Positions 23,719 to 33,225 of a stretch of 64,000 nucleotides of DNA are shown in pieces. The stretch is from contig JALLLT010000016.1 in assembly GCA_025266875.1 (NCBI GenBank), positions 744,001-808,000 on the forward strand, written 5' to 3'. The translations under genes were made by a program, and so were the position numbers. The notes under the pieces were generated by a model that had not been told where the DNA came from, searched no databases, and saw nothing but the letters and a program-made list of their open reading frames with translations. The first letter of the stretch is position 1. The number at the start of each line of letters is the position of its first letter. The DNA comes from Fennellomyces sp. T-0311. Lineage: Eukaryota > Mucoromycota > Mucoromycetes > Mucorales > Lichtheimiaceae.

Positions 23719-25169
23719 TTATTCATATTCAATCCTATCATCTGGTTCCTAGGGAGAGGAGGTTAGCTCGGCGGCAGGCGGGCGGGCATGGGCAAGCTTA
23801 CCTTTGGCTCCAGGTCTTCGCCGTACTGCATGGCGTTATCAATGGTCGACAACACGTACTCCACGGAATCTTCATCAGTGATGTTTAAAGGTATAAAGCT
23901 GACCATACTATAATCGTCAATCTGCGATATAAATAATTAATAAATGGTTAATATAATCAAAAAACGGGCGTACGCCATTGCCCCCATGCTGTGTGCACTT
24001 GCCAGTTGTACAATGGCCTGATTTAAAGCCTGGAATTTCAAACTCCTCGCGCTTGTACTTTGCTCCTGCTGCACAACGGCTGCTTCTTCCGCGATAAGAA
24101 GCGGATCCGGATCGAGATAGCGTTCCAGCTCACGGCTTGTCAGTGCCTTGTCCATGAGCCGTCGTCTCCGTCGTCGTCGCTTCTTCTTGTCGTCCTGTGC
24201 GTCCTCGCCATCGTCCTCGCTGTCCTTCTTGGCATTCCCATAGTCTCCTTCCACTAAATCCATCTTGGTCATCACATTCACGTGCGGGATCTCCATATTC
24301 ACCATAGCACTCATTGCGCTAAGGACACCAGAGAAGTACTTGGTCTTGTCTTCAATGAACTGCGATTCCAGACAGTAGACGCCGCAGATCGACATGTTCC
24401 ACTGGCTCAGAGCTTCACAGACGCGTCGCATAATTGGGAAATGGGTGTACAGCTCGATCTGGCCGGGGCAATCAATGATCAAGTAGTCGTCATCGAAGTT
24501 GCCGATCTCTTCTTCAAGCCAGTCGATATTGTTCAACAGAAACCTACCAACACGTGTCTTGCAGTCAGCTCCAGCGCACACGCATTTGGACTAATGCAAC
24601 CTACTCCAAGCAGTATATCAGCCCGCCATTGGGACCATAGTCCAGCTCCTCCATCACATCTTCCAAAGTGATCAGTTCACGGATATCTGCATATATGTGG
24701 TTAGGTTGCATGATAGAGAAGCCATCACATGATGCACGAAGATCGTTTAGTGCGTCTACCTATTGTGGGCTCATATTCGAAGTGCTCAGCGGCTGGATCC
24801 AAATTCACGAGATGCGCTCGTCGCCCCGTCGCTTGACAATGTGTCATCATGGTCGCGCAAAAGGTGGACTAGTTGTTGATAGCCATGTATCAGTCGCTGC
24901 TCTCTCCCTCTTCCCCTCTCTCCATTCCCCAAGAGCCACGCTTTTTCTCCTTGGAATCGCCGCAAGGACCAGCCGCTCCCTCTTTTTTTCAGAGCGATCG
25001 TTCGGAAAGCAAATGGATCTCCTCAAGATCGATCTCTCTTTGTAGATAGTAATTACCTTTCCACTCCCGGCAGGACCCATTACAAGCTGACAATGTCGAC
25101 CCCTAAAGCATAATTTTAATGTGATTAATTCGCGTCTATGCTGATTCACGACACGATCGTTCCCTACAT
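23719..25169 (-). CDS. GPN3: GPN-loop GTPase 3 (309 aa)
   Basis: Seven exons (25169-25168, 25102-25057, 24868-24760, 24686-24605, 24543-24003, 23921-23802, 23748-23719) sum to 930 bases with every junction in phase. Motifs follow the family order: P-loop [31 protein letters not shown], the GPN loop in [24 protein letters not shown], and TKMD for guanine recognition. Gpn3 helps assemble and import RNA polymerase II, with Gpn1. The predicted start [16 protein letters not shown] matches the usual family start only if the ATG is split (AT at 25169-25168, G at 25102) by a 65-base intron. Exon 5 ends with a GC donor (CTG|GCAAGT), which keeps the conserved QL before [12 protein letters not shown]. 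An insertion rich in Asp/Glu and then Lys/Arg ([10 protein letters not shown]) follows the TKMD region. The product is slightly longer than the usual ~280 aa. Confidence 0.93.
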
Positions 25170-26534
25170 TTTTTTTTAAAAGTAGCTGAAAAGGAACTTC
25201 TGCCCAGTTCGCAAAGCGATCGTTACGATCAGCAGGAATCGAAGTCACAGCCAGATATTTTCATTCTGTTTCCACTGTTACCGCTGTGCGTATCCGTAGC
25301 AACCAAACGTATGACATCAGCTATCCATATTCATGCACCAAGATAAGCTGAACCTTTTCCTCGTAACTTTTTTTTGGGGAGTATAGCAACTGCAGGAGAA
25401 TGGGCGTTTTGACTCTACGGAGGTTCTCCGCTTCGAAAAAAAAAATAGCCTCGCAGCGCGCGTACTGCTGGTCACAAACAATGACGAATATTCTTCTTTG
25501 GTATTATGGTTTGTGTATCGTCAGCTGCAACCGTAAATGATGAACATGCTGTCGTTAATTTGAGATGCACGAAAATAATTAAGGCCAATTAATTACTACA
25601 TTTGACCAATGGATATTGTGTAACCCTAACATGCAAACTTTTATCAAGATTGAGCCGTTCCCTTGTTTATGTGATACAGGATTTGTAGGCGTCAAAAATG
25701 CTTATTTATAGTCCCTTATGTCAAAACCGGCCCGAATGCTATTTTTTTCTCCAGGAATTATGTCATTTAAACCTTCAGTGGTTCCACAGCGCCAACGGAT
25801 TAACGTCGAGCAAGGTTTTCTTTCGGGTTATTCCGTGTCAGAAGAAAAACTCCTACCAAAATAAAGTGCCATCATCAAAACGCACTGGTAATGCTGCAAT
25901 TTCGGAGGCTGTCCATCTGAACGCGTTTAGCTTCAGCAGTAAGATAGTGTTTACCATGGTGACAGACCCGGACGTTCGAAAAACAACCCATAAACTAGTA
26001 CACGAAACTTTACCGATTTCTTTTTTTAGTGACCTTTACCGTATTTGATCGATAATTGGCGACTCCATGTGCTCGCGTTTCTATTGTTGTACTGCGAACC
26101 CGAGGTGTGTCAAAATGCGCAGCTTTCACAGGCTGATAACCCGCTCCTCTTGGTTACTCTTTAACACGCGATAGCTCCTTCGTCAACTTTCAGGTTACCA
26201 TTTAGGTGTACGATACCATATGTTTAAAAAACAATTCTTAATGTCCAGTATGCTAATCGAAATCCATTCCAAAAGCCAACGTTATGAACAGCAAACTATC
26301 CTGTAAAGCGAGTGAGGTATATATAGCGTTTTATTTCAATTACTACATACGCACAGTTCTTTAATTGCTGAAGTACTTTTTCTCTCTTCATGCCGTACGT
26401 ATGTATGTATATTATTGAAACCAGCAATATCTATGACAGCTTCAATAATATTGGCACCACTTCACACGATCTGGATTATAGTTTATCCAACTCATGTGTT
26501 CTTTTTTCATTATTGGTTAATAAGAAATGTTAAC
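25170..26534. other. Interval between GPN3 and the inverted-repeat element
   Basis: It probably contains the GPN3 promoter near 25170-25500. A 116-codon open frame (25698-26048, +) has no recognisable domain and unremarkable composition. Nothing else was supported. Confidence 0.3.
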
Positions 26535-27537
26535 TCTACTTTATCTAGTATTGAGTGCTGCAAATAATTCGAGCACTGCACATCGGTACTTTACTCTTGT
26601 ATGCTAATTAAGTTTCCATTTGAGCAAACCCTTATTGACCATGCACATATTCACTGTGGTGCCGTGCGCAATATACAGCTTAATGCGCTTGTTGACTAAC
26701 ATCATCTACGGACGTGGTGTGAATTATTTATGTGGTTGGCAGAAATGATTGGTCTGGCCATAATGAAGATATAGACGCACTACGTATGTATCGAAAAACT
26801 TCTTTGAGCATGTACTAAATTTTGCAGGCGTCAAGTGCGTTTGAAGTTATAAGAACATAGCTATTGCTAGGGCAAATGCTACTAAGTGATGAAACTACTT
26901 TTGGCCAACGATATTTTCCAATGTCCATCGGTTTGCGTCTTTCAGCACGGTCCAAGTGGATTTGCGTGTAGTGCCAGTAAGTCCATGCGACGGTTTTTGA
27001 TTATCGAGGTCACATTCACAGCACTCCGATTGCCAAGTGCATTGTCGAGTTCCACCAGAATAGCAGAGGCTTTCAGAAGTGACTTTTTTGCTGTTGATCT
27101 CGACTTCGACACAGTGTTTATCCTTTGTATCGTCTGAGCGGCCGATGTGGACTTGCTTATTGCCAACTGTACTTCTTTCGTGCTTAACAGAATCGAAAGC
27201 GCCGTGCTCCTGTGATTGCAGTCAGAGGCTTTGTCGCAGGCAATCTTCATTACCGAGGAAAAGACATTTCCCATGTTGCTCGCTTTGGGGTTCTGTCGAG
27301 ATCCATGTCTGCTATACGAAATCGGATGAGCAACATGAAAGTTGCCTAGTGCAAACCGCCTTGACTCGACAGACCACTCTCGTTATGCATTGTTCTTTGA
27401 GTATTCCTAAGCGGGCGAGGCGACAGCAGATACTCAAGCCGATCAACTGAAATTGCTACAGTCTATCCAGGATCAACAAGCTGTGTTACCATATGTTTTG
27501 GCAGCGAATTACCCAGAAATGCTCAACGTCGGGTGGA
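26535..27537 (+). repeat. Left terminal inverted repeat
   Basis: It matches the reverse complement of 30671-31660 from gataaagtta/taactctactttatct at the outside to gtcgggtggat at the inside. The high identity suggests a recent origin or gene conversion. Confidence 0.8.
26942..27274 (-). CDS. Element ORF in left repeat, 110 aa, unknown function
   Basis: This intact 110-codon frame starts MGNVFSSVMKIACDKASDCN and ends near LLALHANPLGPC. It is helical in pattern and rich in Ser, Ala and Lys. The Gly at position 2 with Ser at position 6 resembles an N-myristoylation context, which is only a hint. The same frame is truncated at 29379-29609 and frameshifted at 30936-31258. It points outward from the element. 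It may be the 3' exon of a longer protein whose upstream part is the 94-codon frame seen in the palindrome arms. No family is recognised. Confidence 0.4.
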   Translation of the reverse strand: MGNVFSSVMKIACDKASDCNHRSTALSILLSTKEVQLAISKSTSAAQTIQRINTVSKSRSTAKKSLLKASAILVELDNALGNRSAVNVTSIIKNRRMDLLALHANPLGPC

Positions 27538-28079
27538 TCCCCGTGCCCCAAAATATCCACCGACCGCCAGAAGTTCCAAGGGTCCCCACTGCACAACCAA
27601 CTGATAGTACGGTACACCAAAATCACGGCGTTCTAAAATAGGTCCTTTTGGAGGTGCATACGGGTCCAAATTGCGTTGGTAAGCACAGTCATCCAATGAC
27701 TTGTCATTCGCCAATAGATGTCGAAATGAGTGAACATCACCCAGTTTTCAGCTCTAAGCAAAGCCATCTCCACGAGACGCGTTGCCTGCTGAAGCACAGA
27801 TCTGTGAATCTCAGCGTCGTTGTTTGTGAAAGAAACCATTGCGGACGCGTCGAAAGTACCGGTAAGAATGTAGTACGCGGTATTCGCAGTAACAAGCTTA
27901 TCCAAGGCCTTTGGAAGAGCGGTAAGTGTTTTCACTGTATGGTTTCGGAGCCTACAGTTTCCTAAAGCATGAAAAAGATATGAGATAAATATATGCAGTC
28001 GGGAACCCGGTTACCTTGTCCAATAACTTCGAGTTTTTTCTGATGAATAAAGTGCAGCCTTCGCTTCACCTCAGGGTTC

Positions 28080-28108
28080 GTGAGCCTCTCCGCTGCGCTC
28101 CGTGTCAC
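28080..28108. repeat. GC-rich imperfect palindrome (AGCGxAGCGGAG motif), copy 1
   Basis: The stretch runs from gtgagcctctccgctgcgct to ccgtgtcac. Its reverse complement resembles positions 59212-59238. A second G+C-rich hairpin-like stretch (gttcgctccgctccggtg) follows at about 28132. These stand out from the A+T-rich surroundings. Confidence 0.6.
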
Positions 28109-28159
28109 TGCACCCTTTGGGCTGCACTTTAGTTCGCTCCGCTCCGGTGTGTTTTGAGA

Positions 28160-28255
28160 GGCAATGTTCGATGATTTGTTTTGGAAGGCAATGTTTGATA
28201 ATTTGCTTGGAAGGCAACCTTTGATAATTCGGTTTGAAAGGCAACGGTATATTAC
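28160..28255. repeat. Short tandem repeat, 26-27 bp unit, about 3.5 copies
   Basis: Units begin ggcaa at 28160, 28187, 28213 and 28240. Each continues as tgttcgatgatttg-like sequence ending in ttggaa or tttgaaa. The period alternates between 27 and 26 bases, so it does not preserve one reading frame. Confidence 0.75.
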
Positions 28256-29820
28256 ATGCTGGCAAAGCGGCATTGTCGCTAACTACACCCTAAAAGGCTC
28301 GATTCTTTTAGTAGGTAGATTCTTCTCGTAAGTCATGTGGGTATCAAACGCCTCATGGTAGGGTCTTTACAAGACCATAGCAATCGATGCATCCCGCGGG
28401 TTTGCACATATCACAGATGTTTTTTATCCGATTGGTCGTCGTTTCTTTGCTGAACATTGTCGATTTTAGCTTGATTCCGTCGTGTCGTTTCTGTAAGAAC
28501 TTCTTGACATGCGAAATCTTGTGTTCCAGGACAACACTGTCTTGGAAAATGGCCGACACGAGGCGTGGAAACAGCTTCAAAAACCTGATCAAGTCGATTG
28601 ATGATACAACTTTTCGTGGGTTCTAGTCTTCTATTTCGATGTTTCCTGCAATTTTGAAGGTCTGTGGCACTTTGCTGAGAATAATTGAGCGGATGTCGCT
28701 TGCATGGGCATCCTGTCCGTATGAACATCATGGCCTTGGAAGTGAGCATAAGGGAGATGCGGTCGCGCCACGTTGGGAGCGTGACGAAGACTCTCATATT
28801 GGGTTCCCATGGTAGAGCCCAGCTTGAGCGCATAATCGTGGTATGTTTGATAATGGTTGGGTGTGGTTTGTGCGAATTTCAGCAGTGGAACCACCTCTTT
28901 CGGAATCCTGTGACCTCGCCTTGACGAATGGTCAAGGCTGTATACCCGTTGAAAAAGTGAGTTTTTATCATTTGGTTCCTGGGAGAACTAGATGACGAAC
29001 TTGGGCAGCCGTAGCTAAGGGTACAGGGTCATCCCATGCATACTTGGCAGATTATCGCTAATAAAGCTAAGGTCAAGGTACAATGGACCGGTGATCACGC
29101 TCCTCGGTCGAATGGTATTTATATCAAATGTCAACCAAGTGCGATCACTCTCCAGTGACCGGTAAAAAAGATCAGTAAATCAAGTATATGTGAATATCTA
29201 AGACAAACATCGCTTAGACATACCGTATGGTAAACCCTATGGAATTTTTGGATGCTGGATTTGTCAATGCATTGTTGAATCCACGGTGGTTCGGGCAAAC
29301 CAGAGATCTGGACACCCGTAGTCGCAGCACGTCATAGTTGGATATGCCCCTTGGTATTGAGGCTGCTGCGGAGCCGTTTTATAAACCACCGCAGGAGGAT
29401 CGTATGGATGGCATCAAGTTGACGTTACCATTGGCGTGGAGAGAGAGCCATGGTGAAGAAGGTTGCAGAGGCATGTGAACTGCCAATGGCGGGCGTACCA
29501 ACTGTACTTCTTTCATGCTCAGCAGAATCGAAAGCGCCGTACTCCTGTGATTGCAGTCAGAGGCTTTGTCGCAGGCAATCTTCATTACCGAGGAAAAGAC
29601 ATTTCCCATGTTGCTCGCTTTGGGGTTCTGTCGAGGTCCATGTCTGCTATACGAAATCGGATGAGCAACATGAAAGTTGCCTAGTGCAAACCGCCTTGAC
29701 TCGACAGACCACTCTCGTTATGCATTGTTCTTTGAGTATTCCTAAGCGGGCGAGGCGACAGCAGATACTCAAGCCGATCAACTGAAATTGCTATAGTGTA
29801 TCCAGGATCAACAAGCTGTG

Positions 29821-30105
29821 TTACCATATGTTTTGGCAGCGAACTACACAGAAATGCTCGACGTCGGGTGGATTTGTTTCTCCAATACCAAGGACCTTCT
29901 CTAACAGCTTCCACCAGGGATTGCTTTTGACAAAGTTTCCCAGGTTGTATTGCTCGATCAAAAACTTGTAGATGCGCGTAAACGTGATCCACTCATTTTT
30001 TGTAATGGCAGATGAAGCACGTTCTAATGGGAATGAGACCACGGTAGGAAGTAAAATATTCATCAAACGAAAGCGTTTCGTGTCTGGAACACGTCTCAGG
30101 AGCAT
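29821..30105 (-). CDS. Element ORF, 94 aa, left palindrome arm
   Basis: This 94-codon frame is identical to 30440-30724 on the other arm. It includes RRVPDTKRFRLMNILLPTVV and NPWWKLLEKVLGIGE. A related start (VPDTRRFRL) occurs near 61.31 kb on the minus strand. It is probably an N-terminal exon of the element's main protein. No domain is recognised. Confidence 0.4.
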   Translation of the reverse strand: MLLRRVPDTKRFRLMNILLPTVVSFPLERASSAITKNEWITFTRIYKFLIEQYNLGNFVKSNPWWKLLEKVLGIGETNPPDVEHFCVVRCQNIW

Positions 30106-30439
30106 ACGACGTCACCCGAAGAACTTGACATTGGATGATCACTTTTGTCACCACCAATTTGAGTTTAGTCCGTACAGAACACCTCAAGGGTCCAACCCTG
30201 ATACTTGCTTCTTCCCCCTTTCTTTCTTATCCGGTCTCGCGGATGATCAAGGATTATATGTTGGTATACTTTACATTTTTATCTAGTTCCCTAGAAAACT
30301 TTTTTATATGATGCTTTATACCGTACATTCGCTGAGTAGCAGCACTTGAGATGTTCCTGTTTGATTAGTCCTACAGACTAAACTCAAATTGGTGGTGAGA
30401 AAAGTGATCATTAATGCCGAGTTCTTCGGGTGACGTCGT

Positions 30440-30724
30440 ATGCTCCTGAGACGTGTTCCAGACACGAAACGCTTTCGTTTGATGAATATTTTACTTCCTA
30501 CCGTGGTCTCATTCCCATTAGAACGTGCTTCATCTGCCATTACAAAAAATGAGTGGATCACGTTTACGCGCATCTACAAGTTTTTGATCGAGCAATACAA
30601 CCTGGGAAACTTTGTCAAAAGCAATCCCTGGTGGAAGCTGTTAGAGAAGGTCCTTGGTATTGGAGAAACAAATCCACCCGACGTCGAGCATTTCTGTGTA
30701 GTTCGCTGCCAAAACATATGGTAA
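30440..30724 (+). CDS. Element ORF, 94 aa, right palindrome arm
   Basis: Same 94-residue product as 29821-30105, in the opposite direction. Downstream the frame shifts, then continues as an MGNVISLLMKIAYDKA frame (30936-31124) that is cut by a further frameshift before ALGNRSAMNVTSIIKNRRMD. So the long copy on this side is not intact as a single frame. Confidence 0.4.
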   Translation: MLLRRVPDTKRFRLMNILLPTVVSFPLERASSAITKNEWITFTRIYKFLIEQYNLGNFVKSNPWWKLLEKVLGIGETNPPDVEHFCVVRCQNIW

Positions 30725-31660
30725 CACAGCTTGTTGATCCTGGATACACTATAGCAATTTCAGTTGATCGGCTTGAGTATCTGCTGTCGCCTCGCCTGCT
30801 TAGGGACTACTCAAAGAACAATGCATCACGAGAGTGGTCTGTCGAGTCAAGGCGGTTTGACTAGGCAACTTTCATGTTGCTCATCCGATTTCGTATAGCA
30901 GACATGGACCTCGACAGAACCCCAAAGCGAGCAACATGGGAAATGTCATTTCCTTGCTAATGAAGATTGCCTACGACAAAGCCTATGACTGCAATCACAG
31001 GAGCACGGCGCTTTCGATTCTGCTGAGTATGAAAGAAGTACAACTGGCAATAAGCAAGTCCACATCGGCCGCTCAGACGATGCAAACAATAAACACGGCG
31101 TTAAAATCAAAAAAGCACTTCTGAAAGCCTCCGATATTCTGCTGGAACTCGATAATGCACTTGGCAATCGGAGTGCCATGAATGTGACCTCGATAATCAA
31201 AAACCGTCGCATGGACTTACTGGCACTACACGCAAATCCACTTGGACCGTGCTGAAAGACGCAAACCGATGGACATTGGAAAATATCGTTGGCCAAAAGT
31301 AGTTTCATCACTTAGTAGCATTTGCCCTAGCAATAGCTATGTTCTTATAACTTCAAACGCACTTGACGCCTGTAAAATTTAGTACATGCTCAAAGAAGTT
31401 TTTCGATACATACGTAGTGCGTCTATATCTTCATTATGGCCAGACCAATCATTTCTGCCAACCACATAAATAATTCACACCACGTCCGTAGATGATGTTA
31501 GTCGACAAGCGCATTAAGCTGAATATTGCGCACGGCGCCACAGTGGATATGTGCATGGTCAATAAGGGTTTGCTCAAAGGAAACTTAATTAACACACAAG
31601 AATAAAATAACGATGTACGGCCCTCGAATTATTTGCAGCGCCTTATACTAGATAAAGTTA
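30671..31660 (-). repeat. Right terminal inverted repeat
   Basis: Inverted partner of 26535-27537. Its inner end continues into the palindromic arm (30366-31040), so this side carries the longest continuous copy of the repeated unit (30366-31660). Confidence 0.8.
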
Positions 31661-32240
31661 CCCACCAGACTGCCCTTGTGGTCAAGACAAGGCCAGGAGA
31701 GGACATTATACCTCCTGCCCGCTTGTAGCGATACAAATGCAAGTACTGTTGGAAGCATTTGGTGCAGTCCTCGGGCATGATCCTGGCATCCACCCGATCG
31801 ACTATATACTGAACGGCCTCTCGCGTTCAGATGTTGGTCTTATCCGTGGTAAATGGGAGCATGCTTGGCCAGCTCTACTCCGAGTCCTGCACAAGATCGA
31901 CAACCTGACTCACCCGCAAGATGACAACGAGCAAAGCAGTGCATCAAGCAACGCCTGACCCATCCTAGAACCGATGACTTCCCCCAAGGAAATCATATAT
32001 AAAATATATGATTCTGCAAGGTTCTCAATGGAACTATGGCAGTGGCCATTGCCGCTACGTATCTTTCGTCTCTAACTACACCGACCTGCTCTTTTTCGTC
32101 TTTATGGTTTTTTTTCAAGCATGTAATTTGTCATACTTTTGTAATAATGTAACAAAGCATTCGAGCAGCAAAGGAGAAGGCTAATACCTTTAAGAGCAGG
32201 TCTATTACCTCTTATAAAATAAATAATAACTTTTGAACTA
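31661..32240 (+). mobile_element. 5'-truncated LINE-like retroelement end, copy B (largest coding remnant)
   Basis: An open frame runs from 31668 to 31958 after the element boundary. It begins DCPCGQDKARRGHYTSCPL, a C-x-C-G...H-x3-C pattern like the zinc-binding end of LINE reverse transcriptases. It continues with HPIDYILNGLSRSDVGLIRG and WEHAWPALLRVLHKIDNLTH. A ~280-base non-coding tail follows, ending aataataacttttgaacta. The same coding end and tail recur in copies F and G, and tails alone in copies A, C, D and E. Copies that share a 3' end and lack the 5' end are typical of LINE insertion by target-primed reverse transcription. No reverse transcriptase core is in the window, so the class is inferred. 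Confidence 0.65.
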
Positions 32241-32654
32241 GTTAAAGTAGAGTTATCATCCTTATTAATTGGTAATGAAAAAGGACCCATGAGTTGAATA
32301 AAAAATAATCAAAATCGCTTTAAGTGGTGCCAGTATTAGATGGTATTCAAAATTCGTTATTCGCCCCGAATAAAAAGTTGTCATACCGCATTTTTCTCTT
32401 TCACTGCATCATTACAATTTATAACATGCGTACATGAAATTTTACATTTCTTTTTGAAGATGGGTAGGCGAACGTTGTTGATGAGGTCGGCAACCCTGGA
32501 CATGGATTATATCATTGACGAAGAACGTTTTGCAGTTGAAACAGTTGCTTCACACACCAGCTATTTGGAAAATCTTCCAAACTTAGCTTCAGTCTTTTCG
32601 ACAGCGAGTTCGTCGTCGTCCATTGCATATATATAGGCCAAGGGATGAAGATGT
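32241..32654. other. Gap with a short uncharacterised ORF
   Basis: A 98-codon open frame (32340-32636, +) contains a plausible start at MGRRTLLMRS (32460) and a Ser-rich end. It might be linked to the transposase remnant that follows, but no homology is recognised. Confidence 0.3.
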
Positions 32655-33225
32655 TCATATGCGGGAAGCAACTGAATAACGAGATTATACTTGGTTTACC
32701 ATCAAGGATAAGGAGCGATTCTTTCTGAGAAAGATAATGAAGTGCTTGAGTGGATATGCTGGAGCCAAACAATTGGGCGCAGGTATTTGCGCTGGTCAGA
32801 GATAGATCAAAAAGTATGGTGAATGTGGGGACAGTTTCTTTGAGTCTCTCAAAAAGCCAGGTCGTAAATCAATTATGACAGAAGAGCACCGGAAAGTTAT
32901 TGAATTTTTCGTCGATGAAGATGCACATCGTACTTTTATTGAAGTTATCGGGCACTTACAGGAAAAATTCCTTGACTTCCAGGTTTCTCGTAGTGCGGTT
33001 CATCAATTCATGACTACAAAATATAATCTTGCGCTTAGGCAAGCAGAGTTCCACTCTGAGGGAAGAAATTCCCCAGCGAAGATTAATGAACGTATAATCG
33101 GGTTTGTCAACGTAAAAAACCGACATAGACCCTGATACTAACTGCGGGTTCCTTGGCGAGTTTGGTTTTCATACCAACTTGAGACGCTTTACGGTGACAG
33201 TAAGCAAAACCTATGACTGATGCAA
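32655..33225 (+). pseudogene. Tc1/IS630-like transposase remnant, frameshifted, catalytic Asp lost
   Basis: Frames in series give GYAGAKQLGAGICAGQR (helix-turn-helix region), then MTEEHRKVIEFFVDEDAHRT, VSRSAVHQFMTTKYNLALRQ and FHSEGRNSPAKINERI. After a frame change near 33100 comes TDIDPDTNCGFLGEFGFHTN followed by LRRF. The last part aligns with the first catalytic motif of Tc1-like DDE transposases (usually FxDExGF), but the Asp reads Gly here (FLGEFGF). There are several stops and frameshifts. The later DDE residues are missing. It is a dead copy. Confidence 0.75.

Larger units (their letters stand above)
27633..28894 (-). pseudogene. Broken ORF series unique to the left half of the element
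   Basis: Four minus-strand frames (28631-28894, 28353-28592, 27962-28273, 27633-27935) follow each other with stops and frame changes. They include KFAQTTPNHYQTYHDYALKL, the cysteine-containing KNICDMCKPAGCIDCYG, and AENWVMFTHFDIYWRMTSHW. They look like one decayed mobile-element gene. The family is not recognised, and the CxxC...CxxC spacing is too short to call a zinc finger. Confidence 0.4.
29505..31040. repeat. Large palindrome: arms 29505-30172 and 30366-31040
   Basis: The arms encode an identical 94-codon open frame in opposite directions (29821-30105 on minus, 30440-30724 on plus). The centre, 30173-30365, is unrelated to the arms and A+T rich. Confidence 0.8.
26535..31660. mobile_element. 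Composite mobile element with ~1-kb terminal inverted repeats and internal palindrome
   Basis: Sequence at the left end (26535-27537) recurs inverted and nearly identical at the right end (30671-31660). For example, the 140 bases around 26740-26880 match the reverse complement of about 31320-31460 with about one difference. A third copy of the inner part (29505-30172) lies in the left orientation. It pairs with 30366-31040 to make a palindrome with ~670-base arms and a ~190-base centre. Reading frames run outward from the centre and are mostly broken. No transposase is recognised, so the class is unknown (large-TIR DNA transposon, plasmid-like element or rearranged repeat). The right boundary is fixed by a LINE-like fragment starting at 31661. 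Confidence 0.75.

Noticed and set aside
25103..25248. Gpn3 starting at the in-frame ATG at 25248 without splicing
   Set aside because: It would add about 50 unrelated residues before the conserved start and leave a good 65-base intron unspliced; kept as an alternative in the finding.
28160..28255. CRISPR-like array
   Set aside because: Units are contiguous with no unique spacers of constant size, and the organism is a eukaryote; it is an ordinary tandem repeat.
26535..31660. Assembly artefact as the sole explanation of the inverted repeats
   Set aside because: The arms differ by scattered substitutions and small indels, and one copy has independent frameshifts, so they are probably real separate copies; long reads would still be needed to be certain.
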